Notes: a model not told the origin generated them from the letters alone. 64,000 nt of DNA from Dyadobacter sediminis (GCF_005860765.1 NZ_VCEI01000011.1:806001-870000), one strand, 5' to 3'; positions 38,262-47,632 are shown, numbered from the stretch's first letter. A program made the numbers and translations.

Positions 38262-40966
38262 TTAATCCCCCTCGCCGAACCGAATCGCCTTGATTCGAAT
38301 GGGCGCTCCGTTAAATACCAGATATAAGTCTTTTATACCGCTTACTGAACCCGGAGTAATATTAAAAGACATTTTATCCGTGTATTCTCCCGAAAATTTC
38401 CCCAAAAGAAATCCATCCGGAGCATTAGCATGCATCTCAATGGTTCCCGAGGGCGGTGTGCCTGCATTTCTGCCGCCAGCACGGATGATTTCAATTTGCT
38501 TAATGCCTGTTAAGTCAATTTCTTTCAGCCTGAAAGATGCGCCGGCATTCCGGACGAATGCCATTGTGCTATCATTGTTAAAACCCATTTCTTTGACCTG
38601 ATCTGCAAGCGATATGGGCACAACCGGATTCCGGAGAATCACATTGGCCTCCGAAGATTGCGGGGATGCTGTTTTTGTGCCGTGGTCCGTGTAGGCGGCG
38701 CGGAATATGAAGCTGCCTTCTGTATCGCCTTTCGGAACGGCGGTGGTATAGGTCCTTTTACAGGCAGTGTTTTGGCAGGCTTGGGCGCGTCCGACAAGCT
38801 CATGATGTAGCGGACGATTCCTTTCACATCGCTTTCCGCCATGGTCGGGTGTGCGGGCATAAATGCATCGCCCCATACGCCTGATCCGCCATTCAATATC
38901 TTCTTGGACAAGGATGTTACCGCAGTTGGATCACCTTTGTATTTTGCCGATACAGCCGTAAATGAGGGGCCGAGCACCATTTCTTTAATCGCATGACAAG
39001 CCTTGCAATCGCCATTATTGATCAGTGAAATGGCAGTGGCGTATTGCGCCGAAGCATCGACGCTCATTTGCTTTTGGGCAATCCGCGTCAGGTTAAAGCC
39101 CTCCGAAAGATAGTTCGTACTGACAGAAATCTGAGAAGGCAATATTTTCTTGTTTGCAAGGCTGCCATCTTCCTTGTCGCTTACACGCACCTCGTAATCA
39201 ATGCTTTTTCCCGGAAAATAGAAGGTAGCATTTCCTTTGGTAACCTTAAATTCTACCACCGGAGGCTCATTACCTGCTTTGATTTCAACTGATTTGGTAT
39301 TTTTTTCGCCGGCTTTGTCCGTCACCGTCAGCGTTGCCTGGTAAGTGCCCGGTGTTGTAAACGTGATGGACGGATCGGCCTCTTTGAGTGTTTTGAAAAC
39401 GGCATTGTTTTTCCGGATCACCCATTCATATTGCAGCGCATCGTCTTCATCAAAGTCCTTGGTTCCTTTGGAAGACAGCGTAACCTGCAAGGGAAGTGCT
39501 CCCGCCGTTTTACTGGCTGAGGCTTCTACCGATGGTTTTCTGTTTCCGCTGTTATACTCGATCCGGATCAGCTCGGCTTCGGGGTTATCTTTGAAATAGC
39601 CGTTTCCATATTCAAGTACATACAGATCGCCGTCCGGCCCAAATTTCATGTCGATCGGCCCTTTTAATTTCAGATCAGGAAGAAAGCGCTCCATGGATTT
39701 GTAATCGCCATTTTCCTCCATTTCCACCACATTGATCCAGCCGCGTACCCAGTCGGTAATGAACCATTTGCCTTCATAATATCCGGGAAATAACCGCGCT
39801 GCGTTTTTGAAATCGTCTTTCCGAAATACCGGCCCGCCTACTGCGCTGTTGCCACCGCTTTCCATCAGCGGAAATTCCTGGCTCTGCGCTTTGGAATACC
39901 AGATAAATGCAGGCTGTGCAGCCGGAAGTTCCTTTAAGCCGGTGCTGTTTGGGGAATTGTTAACGGGATGTGCAGGGTCAAAAGGCGCTCCGGAAACTTT
40001 GGTGGCGAAGTCGTATTTGACGTAAGCTTTATTATTGGCCACAAAATACGGCCAGCCGTAAAATCCCGGTCCCTTAGCGCGGTTGAATTCGTCATAGGAT
40101 TGCGGGCCGCGTTTTTCGAGGTCGTCACGGGACCCGTCCGGGCCTACTTCTCCCCAGTAAAGCCATCCGGTTTTCGAGTCGATTGTCGGGCGCCAGGGAT
40201 TTCTGTTGCCCATCGTGTAAATCTCGGGTTTGGTCTGCGGCGTTCCCGGAGGAAAAAGATTGCCTTTTGGAATGGTGTATGATCCATCATTTTCAGGATG
40301 GATACGCAGGATTTTTCCTCTCAAATCATTGGTGTTCGGGGACGATTTCTGAGAGTCGCGGGGCGACTCTCCCGGTCTTTCGTCAAGAGGGGCAAAACCA
40401 TCCGAAGCACGGGAAAATGTGTTGTCTCCCGTAGTCAGATACAGATTTTTGTCTTTGTCAAAAAGCATTCCTCCGCCTACATGGCAGCATTCTTCACGCT
40501 GAACCGGCACTTCCAGGATCACTTTGCGCGAGCTTTCCAGCAGCTCTTTTCCATGCCATTCGTAACGCACAAGCACGTTTTTGGCCTCGTCGCCGGCCAG
40601 GGAATAGTAAATGTAAATCCAGTGGTTTTGATCATAATCAGGATCCAAGATCACGCCCTGCATGCCATCTTCGCCTTCCGTTACTTCGCCTGCTTTGTTA
40701 ACGTATTTGGTGCTGACGGCAAACTCCGCCACCGTTTCCATGGCTTGCGACTTTGGATCGTACACCTTCAACTTCCCTTTCCGCTCGGCATAGAGCACCC
40801 TGCCGTCTTTCAAAACCTGAAACTGCATAGGCTCTTCAAGCCTTTGAGCAAGAACCACTTTGGTAAACCGGTTGCTTTCGGGCTTTTTAGGTGTTTGGGC
40901 CAAAGAAATTTCCGCATTTGTAAAGAAGCCAAATAATGCGGAGACAAATAAGCCGGATTTTATCAT
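38262..40966 (-). pseudogene. PQQ-type sugar dehydrogenase with PKD, cytochrome c and C-terminal domain; frameshifted
   Basis: From the ATG at 40966 the first part encodes a signal peptide, a six-bladed glucose/sorbosone dehydrogenase propeller (residues about 25-460), a PKD domain (about 480-575) and a mono-haem cytochrome c domain with CKACH. The frame then breaks near 38751-38757: frame 1 continues PIPPPF to a stop, whereas the next frame continues TYTTAVPKGDTEG and a C-terminal carbohydrate-binding-like domain ending AIRFGEGD. One base added gives a complete product of about 901 residues. Either the gene is broken or there is a sequencing error. It would oxidise sugars and pass electrons to the haem. 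Confidence 0.85.
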
Positions 40967-41053
40967 TCTATATCCCTTCCGGAAATCACAAGATTTTAAC
41001 ATTCAAATGATGTTTAGATAAAAGTCAATATTATAAATTTTACAGCTGACGGG

Positions 41054-42358
41054 TTATTTAAAAAGCTGATAGGCTTTGCTTAGAAAACGCGGATAAAGCG
41101 GCTCGTGCTTCGGCATGTTCAGGTAGAACAGGACGATCATATTATTCTCAGGATCAATGATATATTCTGTTCCATACAATCCTCCCCAGGCAAAAGCCGT
41201 GTTGGAAACCTCAGGAGCCGGTTTCTTCTCCGCATTGTAAAGCTCAAACCCAAGTCCAAACTGAAAACCCTTGCCGCCCGAATTCTCCGCAGGCAACCGG
41301 TTGACTTTGGTCATCAGCTCAATGGTTTCCGGTTTCAGAATCCGCTTGCCATTGAACTCGCCTTTATTCAGAAGCATCTGACAGAATTTTGCATAATCTC
41401 CGATCGGTCCGTTGAGCCCGATCGCGCCCTCGGCGTAGGTTTGATCCGTGCTGATCGTCGTCTCGCTGTATTTGTTGGATTGGGGAACGAGCTTGCCGTC
41501 GATGTCGCTGTACGCTTTGACAAACCGGTTCATTTTTGATGGTTCGTAATACCAGTCGGTTTCGGTCATGCCCAGTGGATTCAAAATCGTTGTTTTGACA
41601 TACTCACGCAGACTTTTTCCGGATATCAGCTCCACCATATAAGCCAGCATGTTGGTGCTGATGTGGTAATTCCACTCACTGCCCGGATCGAAACCCAGTG
41701 GATACTTTGCAAGCGCGATCATTTCTTCTTTCAGATATTTGGCCGTGCCAACGCCGCCGGTTCGTTGTCCGGGGCCTGCCGGCGCGTTACTTCCTGCCGC
41801 AGCATTACGTTTTTCCATTTCAGCACGCCGTGCCTTTCCCACCACTCCGGCACCAATTCCGGAAGAATGCGACATCAGATGGGCAAACGTCATGGGCGTT
41901 TTCACAGGCCTGGTTTCAAATGTCCCGTCTTCTTTCACAGCCGTTGCGACCTTGTCGGATATTTCTGGAAAATATTTGGAAACCGGATCGTCAACCGAAA
42001 CCAAACCCTTCTCCACCAGCGTCATAAAGGCTACGGTTGTTACGGCTTTGGTTTGTGAAAAGAGAATGTAATAATCGTCCACAGAAGCAGGAACATTGTT
42101 TTCAACGTCCTTATATCCAAATGCTTTGTTGTAAACCACATTTCCACCTTTGGCTACAAAACCGACGATGCTGCTCGCTTTTTTCTGATCGATAAAGCTT
42201 TGCAGGAGTGAATCAATGCGCTTCGTTTTTGCATCGCTGGTGCCAGCTGCTTTCAGGTCAGCATTGTAATGTAATTCCTGCGGAACTGCGGATTTCTGCT
42301 GCGCTACTGTGCAGTTGAATGCAGCTAAAAGCGCAATGCTTAAATAAATTTTTTTCAT
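41054..42358 (-). CDS. Class C beta-lactamase-type serine hydrolase
   Basis: The 434-residue secreted protein has a signal peptide (ending VAQQ) and a beta-lactamase/DD-peptidase fold. The catalytic Ser101-x-x-Lys104 occurs as SQTK, with a Tyr in SEWNYHIS acting as the second base (YxN position occupied by YHI). Such proteins act as esterases or peptidases rather than antibiotic resistance enzymes. Next to sugar-active genes it most likely acts as an esterase. It is the first intact gene of the minus-strand cluster; an IPT/TIG remnant lies 25 bases upstream. Confidence 0.85.
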   Translation of the reverse strand: MKKIYLSIALLAAFNCTVAQQKSAVPQELHYNADLKAAGTSDAKTKRIDSLLQSFIDQKKASSIVGFVAKGGNVVYNKAFGYKDVENNVPASVDDYYILFSQTKAVTTVAFMTLVEKGLVSVDDPVSKYFPEISDKVATAVKEDGTFETRPVKTPMTFAHLMSHSSGIGAGVVGKARRAEMEKRNAAAGSNAPAGPGQRTGGVGTAKYLKEEMIALAKYPLGFDPGSEWNYHISTNMLAYMVELISGKSLREYVKTTILNPLGMTETDWYYEPSKMNRFVKAYSDIDGKLVPQSNKYSETTISTDQTYAEGAIGLNGPIGDYAKFCQMLLNKGEFNGKRILKPETIELMTKVNRLPAENSGGKGFQFGLGFELYNAEKKPAPEVSNTAFAWGGLYGTEYIIDPENNMIVLFYLNMPKHEPLYPRFLSKAYQLFK

Positions 42359-42383
42359 TGGGTTAAGGCTAGATGATCACGGT

Positions 42384-42766
42384 CTATTTTTCACCAACAA
42401 ATTTCAGCATATCTACCGATTCTATTGACACTCCGGAGTATGCAATCAAACTTATTTTTCCGCGCGCAGCTGCTTTTGGAATATTAACAACCAGCTGACC
42501 AGGCGCTTTGCTCACGAACTGTGTGATTGGCTCAGTCACTCCCGTAAACAGCACGCCCATTGTCAGGTCCAGATTGGTGCCTGTTATAGTCAGGTTTTTC
42601 CCGAAATGAAAGACCTACCTGACGGTACTACTGTTCGGATAAAAACTTTATAGATATTTGCTTTAACTATTTTCAGCTTGGTGCTTTGACTATCCTGTGC
42701 GAGTTGTGCAACAGCTACGGACGTTTTGTGATTTTGTAAAATAGGCCACACAAGTAATTTTCCAAC
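42384..42766 (-). pseudogene. Remnant of an IPT/TIG-domain protein gene
   Basis: On the minus strand the last 70 or so codons read LTITGTNL, GVLFTGVTEPITQFV, APGQLVVNIPKAAA and KISLIAYSGVSIESVDM, ending FVGEK-stop: a typical IPT/TIG domain of SusE-position surface proteins. Upstream, an open stretch containing VAVAQLAQDSQSTKLKIV and TVVPSGRSFISGK is one frame off. The frames join at an A5 run at 42595-42599 if one A is restored. No start or upstream domains remain. It probably once headed the downstream operon. Confidence 0.7.
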
Positions 42767-42781
42767 CTACTTGCTCTACAA

Positions 42782-42807
42782 CAATACAAAATACGTATTT
42801 TGTATTG
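42782..42807. repeat. 26-bp perfect palindrome
   Basis: The sequence CAATACAAAATAC is followed directly by its reverse complement (no loop). It lies between the IPT/TIG remnant and the cassette-like gene. A perfect 26-bp palindrome is unlikely by chance; it could be a recombination or protein-binding site or a transcription terminator (AT-rich stem). Confidence 0.7.
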
Positions 42808-42883
42808 CAAGTGCGTTAACCGGCGAGTTGGTGGCAAGGCTAAGCGACACACCTACGGACAGACAAATTCAGGTATTACAAAA

Positions 42884-43495
42884 ATGAAAATAGTTTTTAC
42901 AATAATCGGACTGATCATCTTAGCAATTGTGATTTTTGCAGTTTATAGACTTGTGACTGTTAGACGACAAAACAGCAAACTCAATGCCGAACGTTTTAAT
43001 AGAATCAAAGACCTCTACGAAAAACTTGAAAGTGGACAAGAATTGATAGACAATGACGTCTTCCCTTTTGCAAAAAACATATTGACAAGACAAACAACAT
43101 TTGAACTTTTAGCTGACCACAACAAAACATATCTTTTTCCGAAGGAGTATAATACGTTAATAAAAGGGGCTGAAAGTAATCTTGCTAATTGGTTGGAATT
43201 CCCAACTGAACTGGATGCTTGCCCTGATGAAATTCAACATATCAAGCGAGTGACTTTTGACTTTGACGGACAGAATAACTTTGTTCACTATGAAGTTTTT
43301 AAGTATAGAGTGAACGAACCTCACTGGGCAGCAAAAGAGGGCTGGATTTTAGGTGTTGTTGGTCCATATTTTGACGACAGCAAACCTTTTGACTTTCCAC
43401 AAGCAACGTTTAGCAGAGTAAGTAGCACACTGGACAAAGTAACGCCAGATGAAGAAGCAAAATGGGTACACAAGAACATTGCAAACAAACAGTAG
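42884..43495 (+). CDS. Membrane-anchored protein of unknown function, cassette-like gene
   Basis: The protein has about 203 residues from the ATG at 42884, with an N-terminal membrane helix (MKIVFTIIGLIILAIVIFAV) and a cytoplasmic or periplasmic soluble part ending with EAKWVHKNIANKQ. No known family is recognised. The A/T-rich codon use (AAA, AAC, GAC) differs from the GC-richer neighbours. Flanks: GTTGGTGGC at 42827-42835 and GCCACCAAC at 43507-43515, an inverted pair, plus CCCC...GGGG hairpin at 43503-43521. The gene therefore looks mobile. Confidence 0.6.
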   Translation: MKIVFTIIGLIILAIVIFAVYRLVTVRRQNSKLNAERFNRIKDLYEKLESGQELIDNDVFPFAKNILTRQTTFELLADHNKTYLFPKEYNTLIKGAESNLANWLEFPTELDACPDEIQHIKRVTFDFDGQNNFVHYEVFKYRVNEPHWAAKEGWILGVVGPYFDDSKPFDFPQATFSRVSSTLDKVTPDEEAKWVHKNIANKQ

Positions 43496-43558
43496 TGAGA
43501 AGCCCCGCCACCAACAAGGGGTTTGAAATCATCAGGACGGAAGTATAAAGGCTCAGGT

Positions 43559-43762
43559 TTAGTTTTTCAATTTATCTTTAGCATATCGCTGGGCTGACGT
43601 TCCCTGATCTTCTACAACGCCAAGCCCTGAAACGTACGCCGCCATGCTGGCAGAAAAGTAGCCATGAGACTTAATTGGTGACAGGTTTTTGTTTCGGTGT
43701 TTCATCCATTGGTACGAAACCAAGAACTTCGCCAAAACCGCTGCTGCTCTCTTGTTCCCTTA
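43559..43762 (-). pseudogene. C-terminal fragment of an unrecognised gene
   Basis: A minus-strand open stretch of about 67 codons lacks a start and ends at TAA 43559. It reads KFLVSYQWMKHRNKNLSPIK, SHGYFSASMAAYVSGLGVVE and QGTSAQRYAKDKLKN. The residue pattern is protein-like but the family is unknown. It is truncated at its 5' end by a stop at about 43763. Confidence 0.35.
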
Positions 43763-43775
43763 ATAATCACTTAAC

Positions 43776-43892
43776 TTGAAAGGAAATAAGAATAGAAGCA
43801 TCACTTTTGTTTTGGTGCATCGACCAATAGTTTATACCAGGTGGATCGGTACACATGCTGAGTACGACAAAATTGATGCACATACCATAAAA
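43776..43892 (+). pseudogene. higB: HigB toxin fragment
   Basis: The open stretch reads ITFVLVHRPIVYTRWIGTHAEYDKIDAHTI, matching the C-terminal part of the HigB mRNA-interferase family (normal members end 'VGTHAEYDKIDA.TI'). The first half (about 60 residues) is missing and the stop codon has been replaced (ATA AAA), so it reads on into the higA remnant in the same frame. Confidence 0.75.
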
Positions 43893-44318
43893 ATTATCCT
43901 TGTCGTTCAAAAAAAGATACATCAGAATTGCCTCACAAGGAGCACAGAAACTCCTGTAAAAACGTCCCGGAATTATCAAAATGCACTTAATCGCATTATG
44001 AGTTGCTTACTCCAAGTGCTGCTCCTTATTCCGGATTAGACGATCAATCAGACGTCATTAGTACCTTAGGTGCACGCTCAGGAACAAACGCACAATGCTA
44101 TACCTCATCCAGATCCAGTTGATGCCATCAAACATTTGATGGAAGACAACGGGTAAAAGAATAAAGATCTGGAGCAATACATTAGGCCTGAGTCAAAAAT
44201 ATCTGAAATACTCAATCGAAATCGGTACCTTACTTTTCAGCAAATTCATAATCTACACAAACACTCAGGATTACCTTTAGAAATATTAAATAATGAAAAA
44301 ATGCTACAGGCAGCATAG
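43893..44318 (+). pseudogene. higA: HigA antitoxin remnant
   Basis: Three pieces match the HigA/XRE antitoxin: TPVKTSRNYQNALNRIMS (N-terminus); AAPYSGLDDQSDVISTL in a shifted frame; then VHAQEQTHNAIPHPDPVDAI, KHLMEDNG, a TAA at 44154-44156, KNKDLEQYIRPESKISEILN, RNRYLTFQQIHNLHKHSGLP (helix-turn-helix). Two frameshifts that compensate each other bracket the middle piece, and the TAA takes the place of a leucine codon. The gene has no remaining function as a full antitoxin. Confidence 0.8.
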
Positions 44319-44358
44319 GTATGCAATCCTAAATGTGTTTTCAAGATTGTGTCTTATT

Positions 44359-44544
44359 ATGAAATTAAAAATTGGACTACCCATTATCCTTGCAGCATTT
44401 TTTATTGGCTGCAGGGATGGTTATGATGTTAAGCCTCTTCCCCCTTATGAATGGTCGAAACCTGTCTGTGACACTACTTTAAAGGTGGTATGGCAGAAAA
44501 TAATATCGAAGGACTCAAGGGAAAAACACTCTCTAAGTTTTTAG
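44359..44544 (+). pseudogene. Truncated lipoprotein gene
   Basis: From ATG 44359 a lipoprotein signal (IILAAFFIGC) is followed by YDVKPLPPYEWSKPVCDTTL and KVVWQKIISKDSREKHSLSF. The product has about 61 residues and then ends. The KVVWQ segment resembles the start of a beta-propeller (PQQ-like) protein in other Bacteroidota. The adjoining frame (44490-44690) continues open for 66 codons with no recognisable domain. It is probably a truncated remnant. Confidence 0.45.
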
Positions 44545-44757
44545 CCAAAGTTGTCCACTTTCTGCTGACGATTTACACAATCCATGACTTTGCAATAAAG
44601 CAATCTTTTACTCTTTTTTTATCAGAATATGCCGGTATTACCAAACAAATTGCTGCAAAGAAGCACTGTTGGATTTTGTATATCAAATGACATCTCTGAG
44701 GAAAGCGAATCAGTGGTTTACTGCATACCATAACTACTTCTTTTAATAATTATCCGC

Positions 44758-44777
44758 ATTTCACATAAATGTGAAAT
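44758..44777. promoter_or_regulatory. Palindromic operator, probable TetR site
   Basis: ATTTCACATAAATGTGAAAT has 9-bp perfect arms and a 2-base centre. It ends 18 bases upstream of the tetR start codon, the normal place for an autoregulated TetR operator. Confidence 0.65.
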
Positions 44778-44795
44778 ATATCTTGTATTTGTGCT

Positions 44796-45349
44796 ATGAA
44801 AGATACAAAGGCACAGATAGTCGAGTCTGCCATTATTGTTTTTAATACAGATTTTTCAGCTTCACTGGATATGGTCGCGGAAAAAGCTGGTGTACACCGG
44901 CGAACGCTGCACATTTACTTTGGTAGTCGGCAAGCGTTGATTGAATGTTGCAAAACTGAAATGATGACGACTTGCCAACATGCTATGACAATGGCCTATG
45001 AAGCTTCAGTTGATCCTGTAAAACAACTTGAATTGATGCTGTACGCTGGCATTGAGTGTGGTGCCAAATATGCATTTTTGGATAAATTTACGGGCATACT
45101 GCATATGGCGGTATCGCACAGGATGAGAAAAACGGCACATACGACACCATCAAGTCCAAATGGTTCAACGTGGTTGCTTCCCTTCAGCAAATGGGCCTGG
45201 TCAGCCAGCAGCTCACAATAGCATGGATCTTTGCCTTATTTGGCAGCATGATCACCAATACGATCAATGTAAGCCATTCAGGCGATGTTGCTCAAAACGA
45301 TATCAAACGTTTTGCATGGTATTCGTTCAGCAAAAGCATTGGTTTGTAA
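44796..45349 (+). pseudogene. TetR family regulator with frameshift
   Basis: The N-terminal 45 residues form a TetR helix-turn-helix (IVFNTDFSASLDMVAEKAGV, HRRTLHIYFGSRQALI). The first frame continues FLDKFTGILH and then loses sense; the second frame takes up as YGGIAQDEKNGTYDTIKSKW, FNVVASLQQMGLVSQQL and AWYSFSKSIGL-stop. The join is near 45102. Restoring one base gives a 184-residue TetR. The gene probably controlled the adjacent hydrolase gene. Confidence 0.8.
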
Positions 45350-45396
45350 AAATGCTGTTGACTGAAATATAATGTCTTCTAACAAATAAAAACTAA

Positions 45397-46275
45397 ATGA
45401 GTGATCAAGAACTGCTCCGGGCACTTCCGGGCTTTGAGAATAAATATTTCGACGTGAATGGTACAACCTTGCATATTGTCGAAGGCGGTTCGGGGTACCC
45501 TTTGCTGCTACTTCCAGGTTGGCCGCAGACCTGGTGGGCTTACAGCAAGGTCATGTCCATCCTGGCGAAGTATTTTCAGGTTATTGCTGTTGATGTGCGG
45601 GGTATGGGCAGTTCATCCAAGCCGGAAACAGGTTATGACAAGAAAAATATGGCCCTTGATATCTATGAATTGGTACAGCAATACGAATTCGAAAAGGTAT
45701 ATATAGCCGGCCATGATATAAGTACCACCATTGTCCACAGTTTTTCTTCTCAATTTCCTGGCATAACAGCCAAAGCAATATTTTTAGACACGATTCCCAT
45801 CGACGAGAACATACATCGTGTTCCCATGCTTGCGCCGGCAGGTTACCCGGCGGGCGCGGTTTATCCCTGGTGGCTTGCATTTAATCAGGTTCAGGGTTTA
45901 CCAGAAAAGCTGCTTGAAAATCGCAGCCGTATTCTACTGGATTACATGTTTGATATTCTCAGCTTTGACAAGAGTACGATAACAGAATACGACCGTTTGG
46001 TGTATGCGGCATCTTACAACCAGAACAGTAACATCCGGGCAGCCAACGGGTGGTACCAAGCCTTTGCGCAAGATGCCATTGACAGTAAAAGTTATCAGAA
46101 GTTATCAATGCCGGTCCTGGGTATCGCAGGTGAAGGAAATAACATGCTCGAAACCGGACTACAAATCATTGCCGGACACTACCAATGGCATACCATACCT
46201 GAAACCGGACATTTCCTTATGGAAGAAAGACCTCGTGAAGTAGCTGAACTGATGATCAGATTTCTTAATGAGTAA
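45397..46275 (+). CDS. Alpha/beta hydrolase, epoxide hydrolase-like
   Basis: The 292-residue cytoplasmic protein has the oxyanion motif LLPGWPQTW (residues 37-46), nucleophile Asp107 (AGHDISTT) and catalytic His272 (PETGHFLMEERP). An aspartate nucleophile is typical of epoxide hydrolases and haloalkane dehalogenases rather than esterases. It lies 47 bases after the tetR pseudogene and was probably under its control. Substrate unknown. Confidence 0.85.
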   Translation: MSDQELLRALPGFENKYFDVNGTTLHIVEGGSGYPLLLLPGWPQTWWAYSKVMSILAKYFQVIAVDVRGMGSSSKPETGYDKKNMALDIYELVQQYEFEKVYIAGHDISTTIVHSFSSQFPGITAKAIFLDTIPIDENIHRVPMLAPAGYPAGAVYPWWLAFNQVQGLPEKLLENRSRILLDYMFDILSFDKSTITEYDRLVYAASYNQNSNIRAANGWYQAFAQDAIDSKSYQKLSMPVLGIAGEGNNMLETGLQIIAGHYQWHTIPETGHFLMEERPREVAELMIRFLNE

Positions 46276-46323
46276 ACAGATGGAAATGACTATTTTGCTG
46301 TGGCCAACAGTATGTAACCTTTT

Positions 46324-47316
46324 TTACAATATCACATTTGAGTAATCAGGTTTTACTGCAACTTGCTCAGAGGCCGAACGTTTTAATTGATTTTCGGACA
46401 GAGGTGTTTCGTATGTTTTCAAATAGGCAAAATCCAGATTGGTTCTTTCCATTAAATTGTCAATGGTTACCCTGTAAGTGCCTGGTTCGAACATTGCTTT
46501 TACTGCGGGAAGTGTTTCGATTAACTTGCCTTGCTCAAGCACGAATGCGGCAGCTCCCAGATTCCCGGATTTTCTGGTAAAAACTACTATTTTCCAGAAT
46601 GCCAGAGGCAGGCGAACTCCCTTATACAAAGGGTCTGCGCTGTTCAGTATCGGGCCGGTAAATACAGTCAGTTTTTTGCTTTCCCGGTTCGCAAAATGAA
46701 GAATGTAATTTTCCAGACCCAGCCAGGTTTCCTCATTTTGATTAAACCGTTCGTGCTGCGGTGAACAATTGGTAAAATGAAAAGTATCCTCATTGGCCCG
46801 GGCTGCATTTGCACCCCAGACAGGGTCCAGCCGTCGGACAAGGTGTCCGCGATCCAGCGCATTTCGCTTGTATAACTCCTCCCCGATTTGTTCAGAATCT
46901 GCAATCCGCGCATCCAGATACCACTTGTCTCCGCCTCTTGCCAGTTCAACAGCACTTTCTCCGTTAATGTTGACTACCGTATAATATGCCAATTGCCGTT
47001 GCCGGTTCATCACAATACTGAAATTGGTATATGGCAGTACGGATGGATCTTCGCCATCTTTGGCATAGCTGTTCATGGCGGCGTTGTTTCTTTGCTCCTC
47101 TGTCAACGTGGGCAACGGTACCTTAAAGTCCAGAAAATCAGCATTGTACCCTGTATAATTTTCATAGTAGGAAATCGGCCTGGTAACCTCCGTAGCAGGC
47201 ATAAGCTGATTTACAGTTATGGTCTTTTCAGCTTCTGAGGAGTAACTTACTTTTATCGAAATAGTTAATGGAATGGTCAGCATTCCTTCTGTCAGTGCAA
47301 TATTCACAGATTCCAT
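46324..47316 (-). CDS. DNA/RNA non-specific endonuclease (NUC/NucA family) without signal peptide
   Basis: The 330-residue protein contains a complete NUC domain (about residues 90-300) with the catalytic LDRGHLVRRLDP (His158) and the metal-binding Asn region FTNCSPQHERFNQNEETWLG (Asn192). It cleaves single- and double-stranded nucleic acid. The N-terminal 60 residues are unrelated and no signal peptide is seen, which is unusual for this normally secreted family; a short N-terminal beta region (LTIPLTISIKVSY) might be a targeting or binding segment. It is convergent with the hydrolase gene. Confidence 0.88.
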   Translation of the reverse strand: MESVNIALTEGMLTIPLTISIKVSYSSEAEKTITVNQLMPATEVTRPISYYENYTGYNADFLDFKVPLPTLTEEQRNNAAMNSYAKDGEDPSVLPYTNFSIVMNRQRQLAYYTVVNINGESAVELARGGDKWYLDARIADSEQIGEELYKRNALDRGHLVRRLDPVWGANAARANEDTFHFTNCSPQHERFNQNEETWLGLENYILHFANRESKKLTVFTGPILNSADPLYKGVRLPLAFWKIVVFTRKSGNLGAAAFVLEQGKLIETLPAVKAMFEPGTYRVTIDNLMERTNLDFAYLKTYETPLSENQLKRSASEQVAVKPDYSNVIL

Positions 47317-47632
47317 AGTTCATCTTGGTTAGTTTCCAGTTTAAAGCTATGAATTTCCGGGATGTGCAGGGTTTCCAAATTGTTAAATTAAATCCTGTTT
47401 GTTACCTGCAATAATGGTTTAACGAGATAAAACATGTTATTAGAATACGCGTCCATCAGCTTTGACTTGCTTACCTCCATTGGAATATAAAAGTATCAAT
47501 CAATTCGCTATTGCTCGCAAGTACAGGCACTTAACCCATTTTGAAGGATAAAATAGTTAGAGAATATATGGATACTGAGGCAGTAACAAGCAAGACTGCC
47601 TGAATCTACACTTCATGGCAGCCTTGCTTTAT
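47317..47632. other. No gene seen
   Basis: About 316 AT-rich bases with no ORF of note, RNA gene or strong hairpin; it includes the upstream region of the endonuclease gene. Confidence 0.4.

Noticed and set aside
42811..43521. Classical integron cassette with attC site
   Set aside because: GTTAACC and the flanks only partly match attC core sites, there is no integrase, and only one gene. Kept as 'cassette-like' only.
43767..43979. 70-codon minus-strand ORF
   Set aside because: Antisense of the higB remnant, which has clear protein similarity on the plus strand.
45278..45466. Minus-strand ORF across the tetR/hydrolase junction
   Set aside because: Antisense of recognised coding sequence with no domain.
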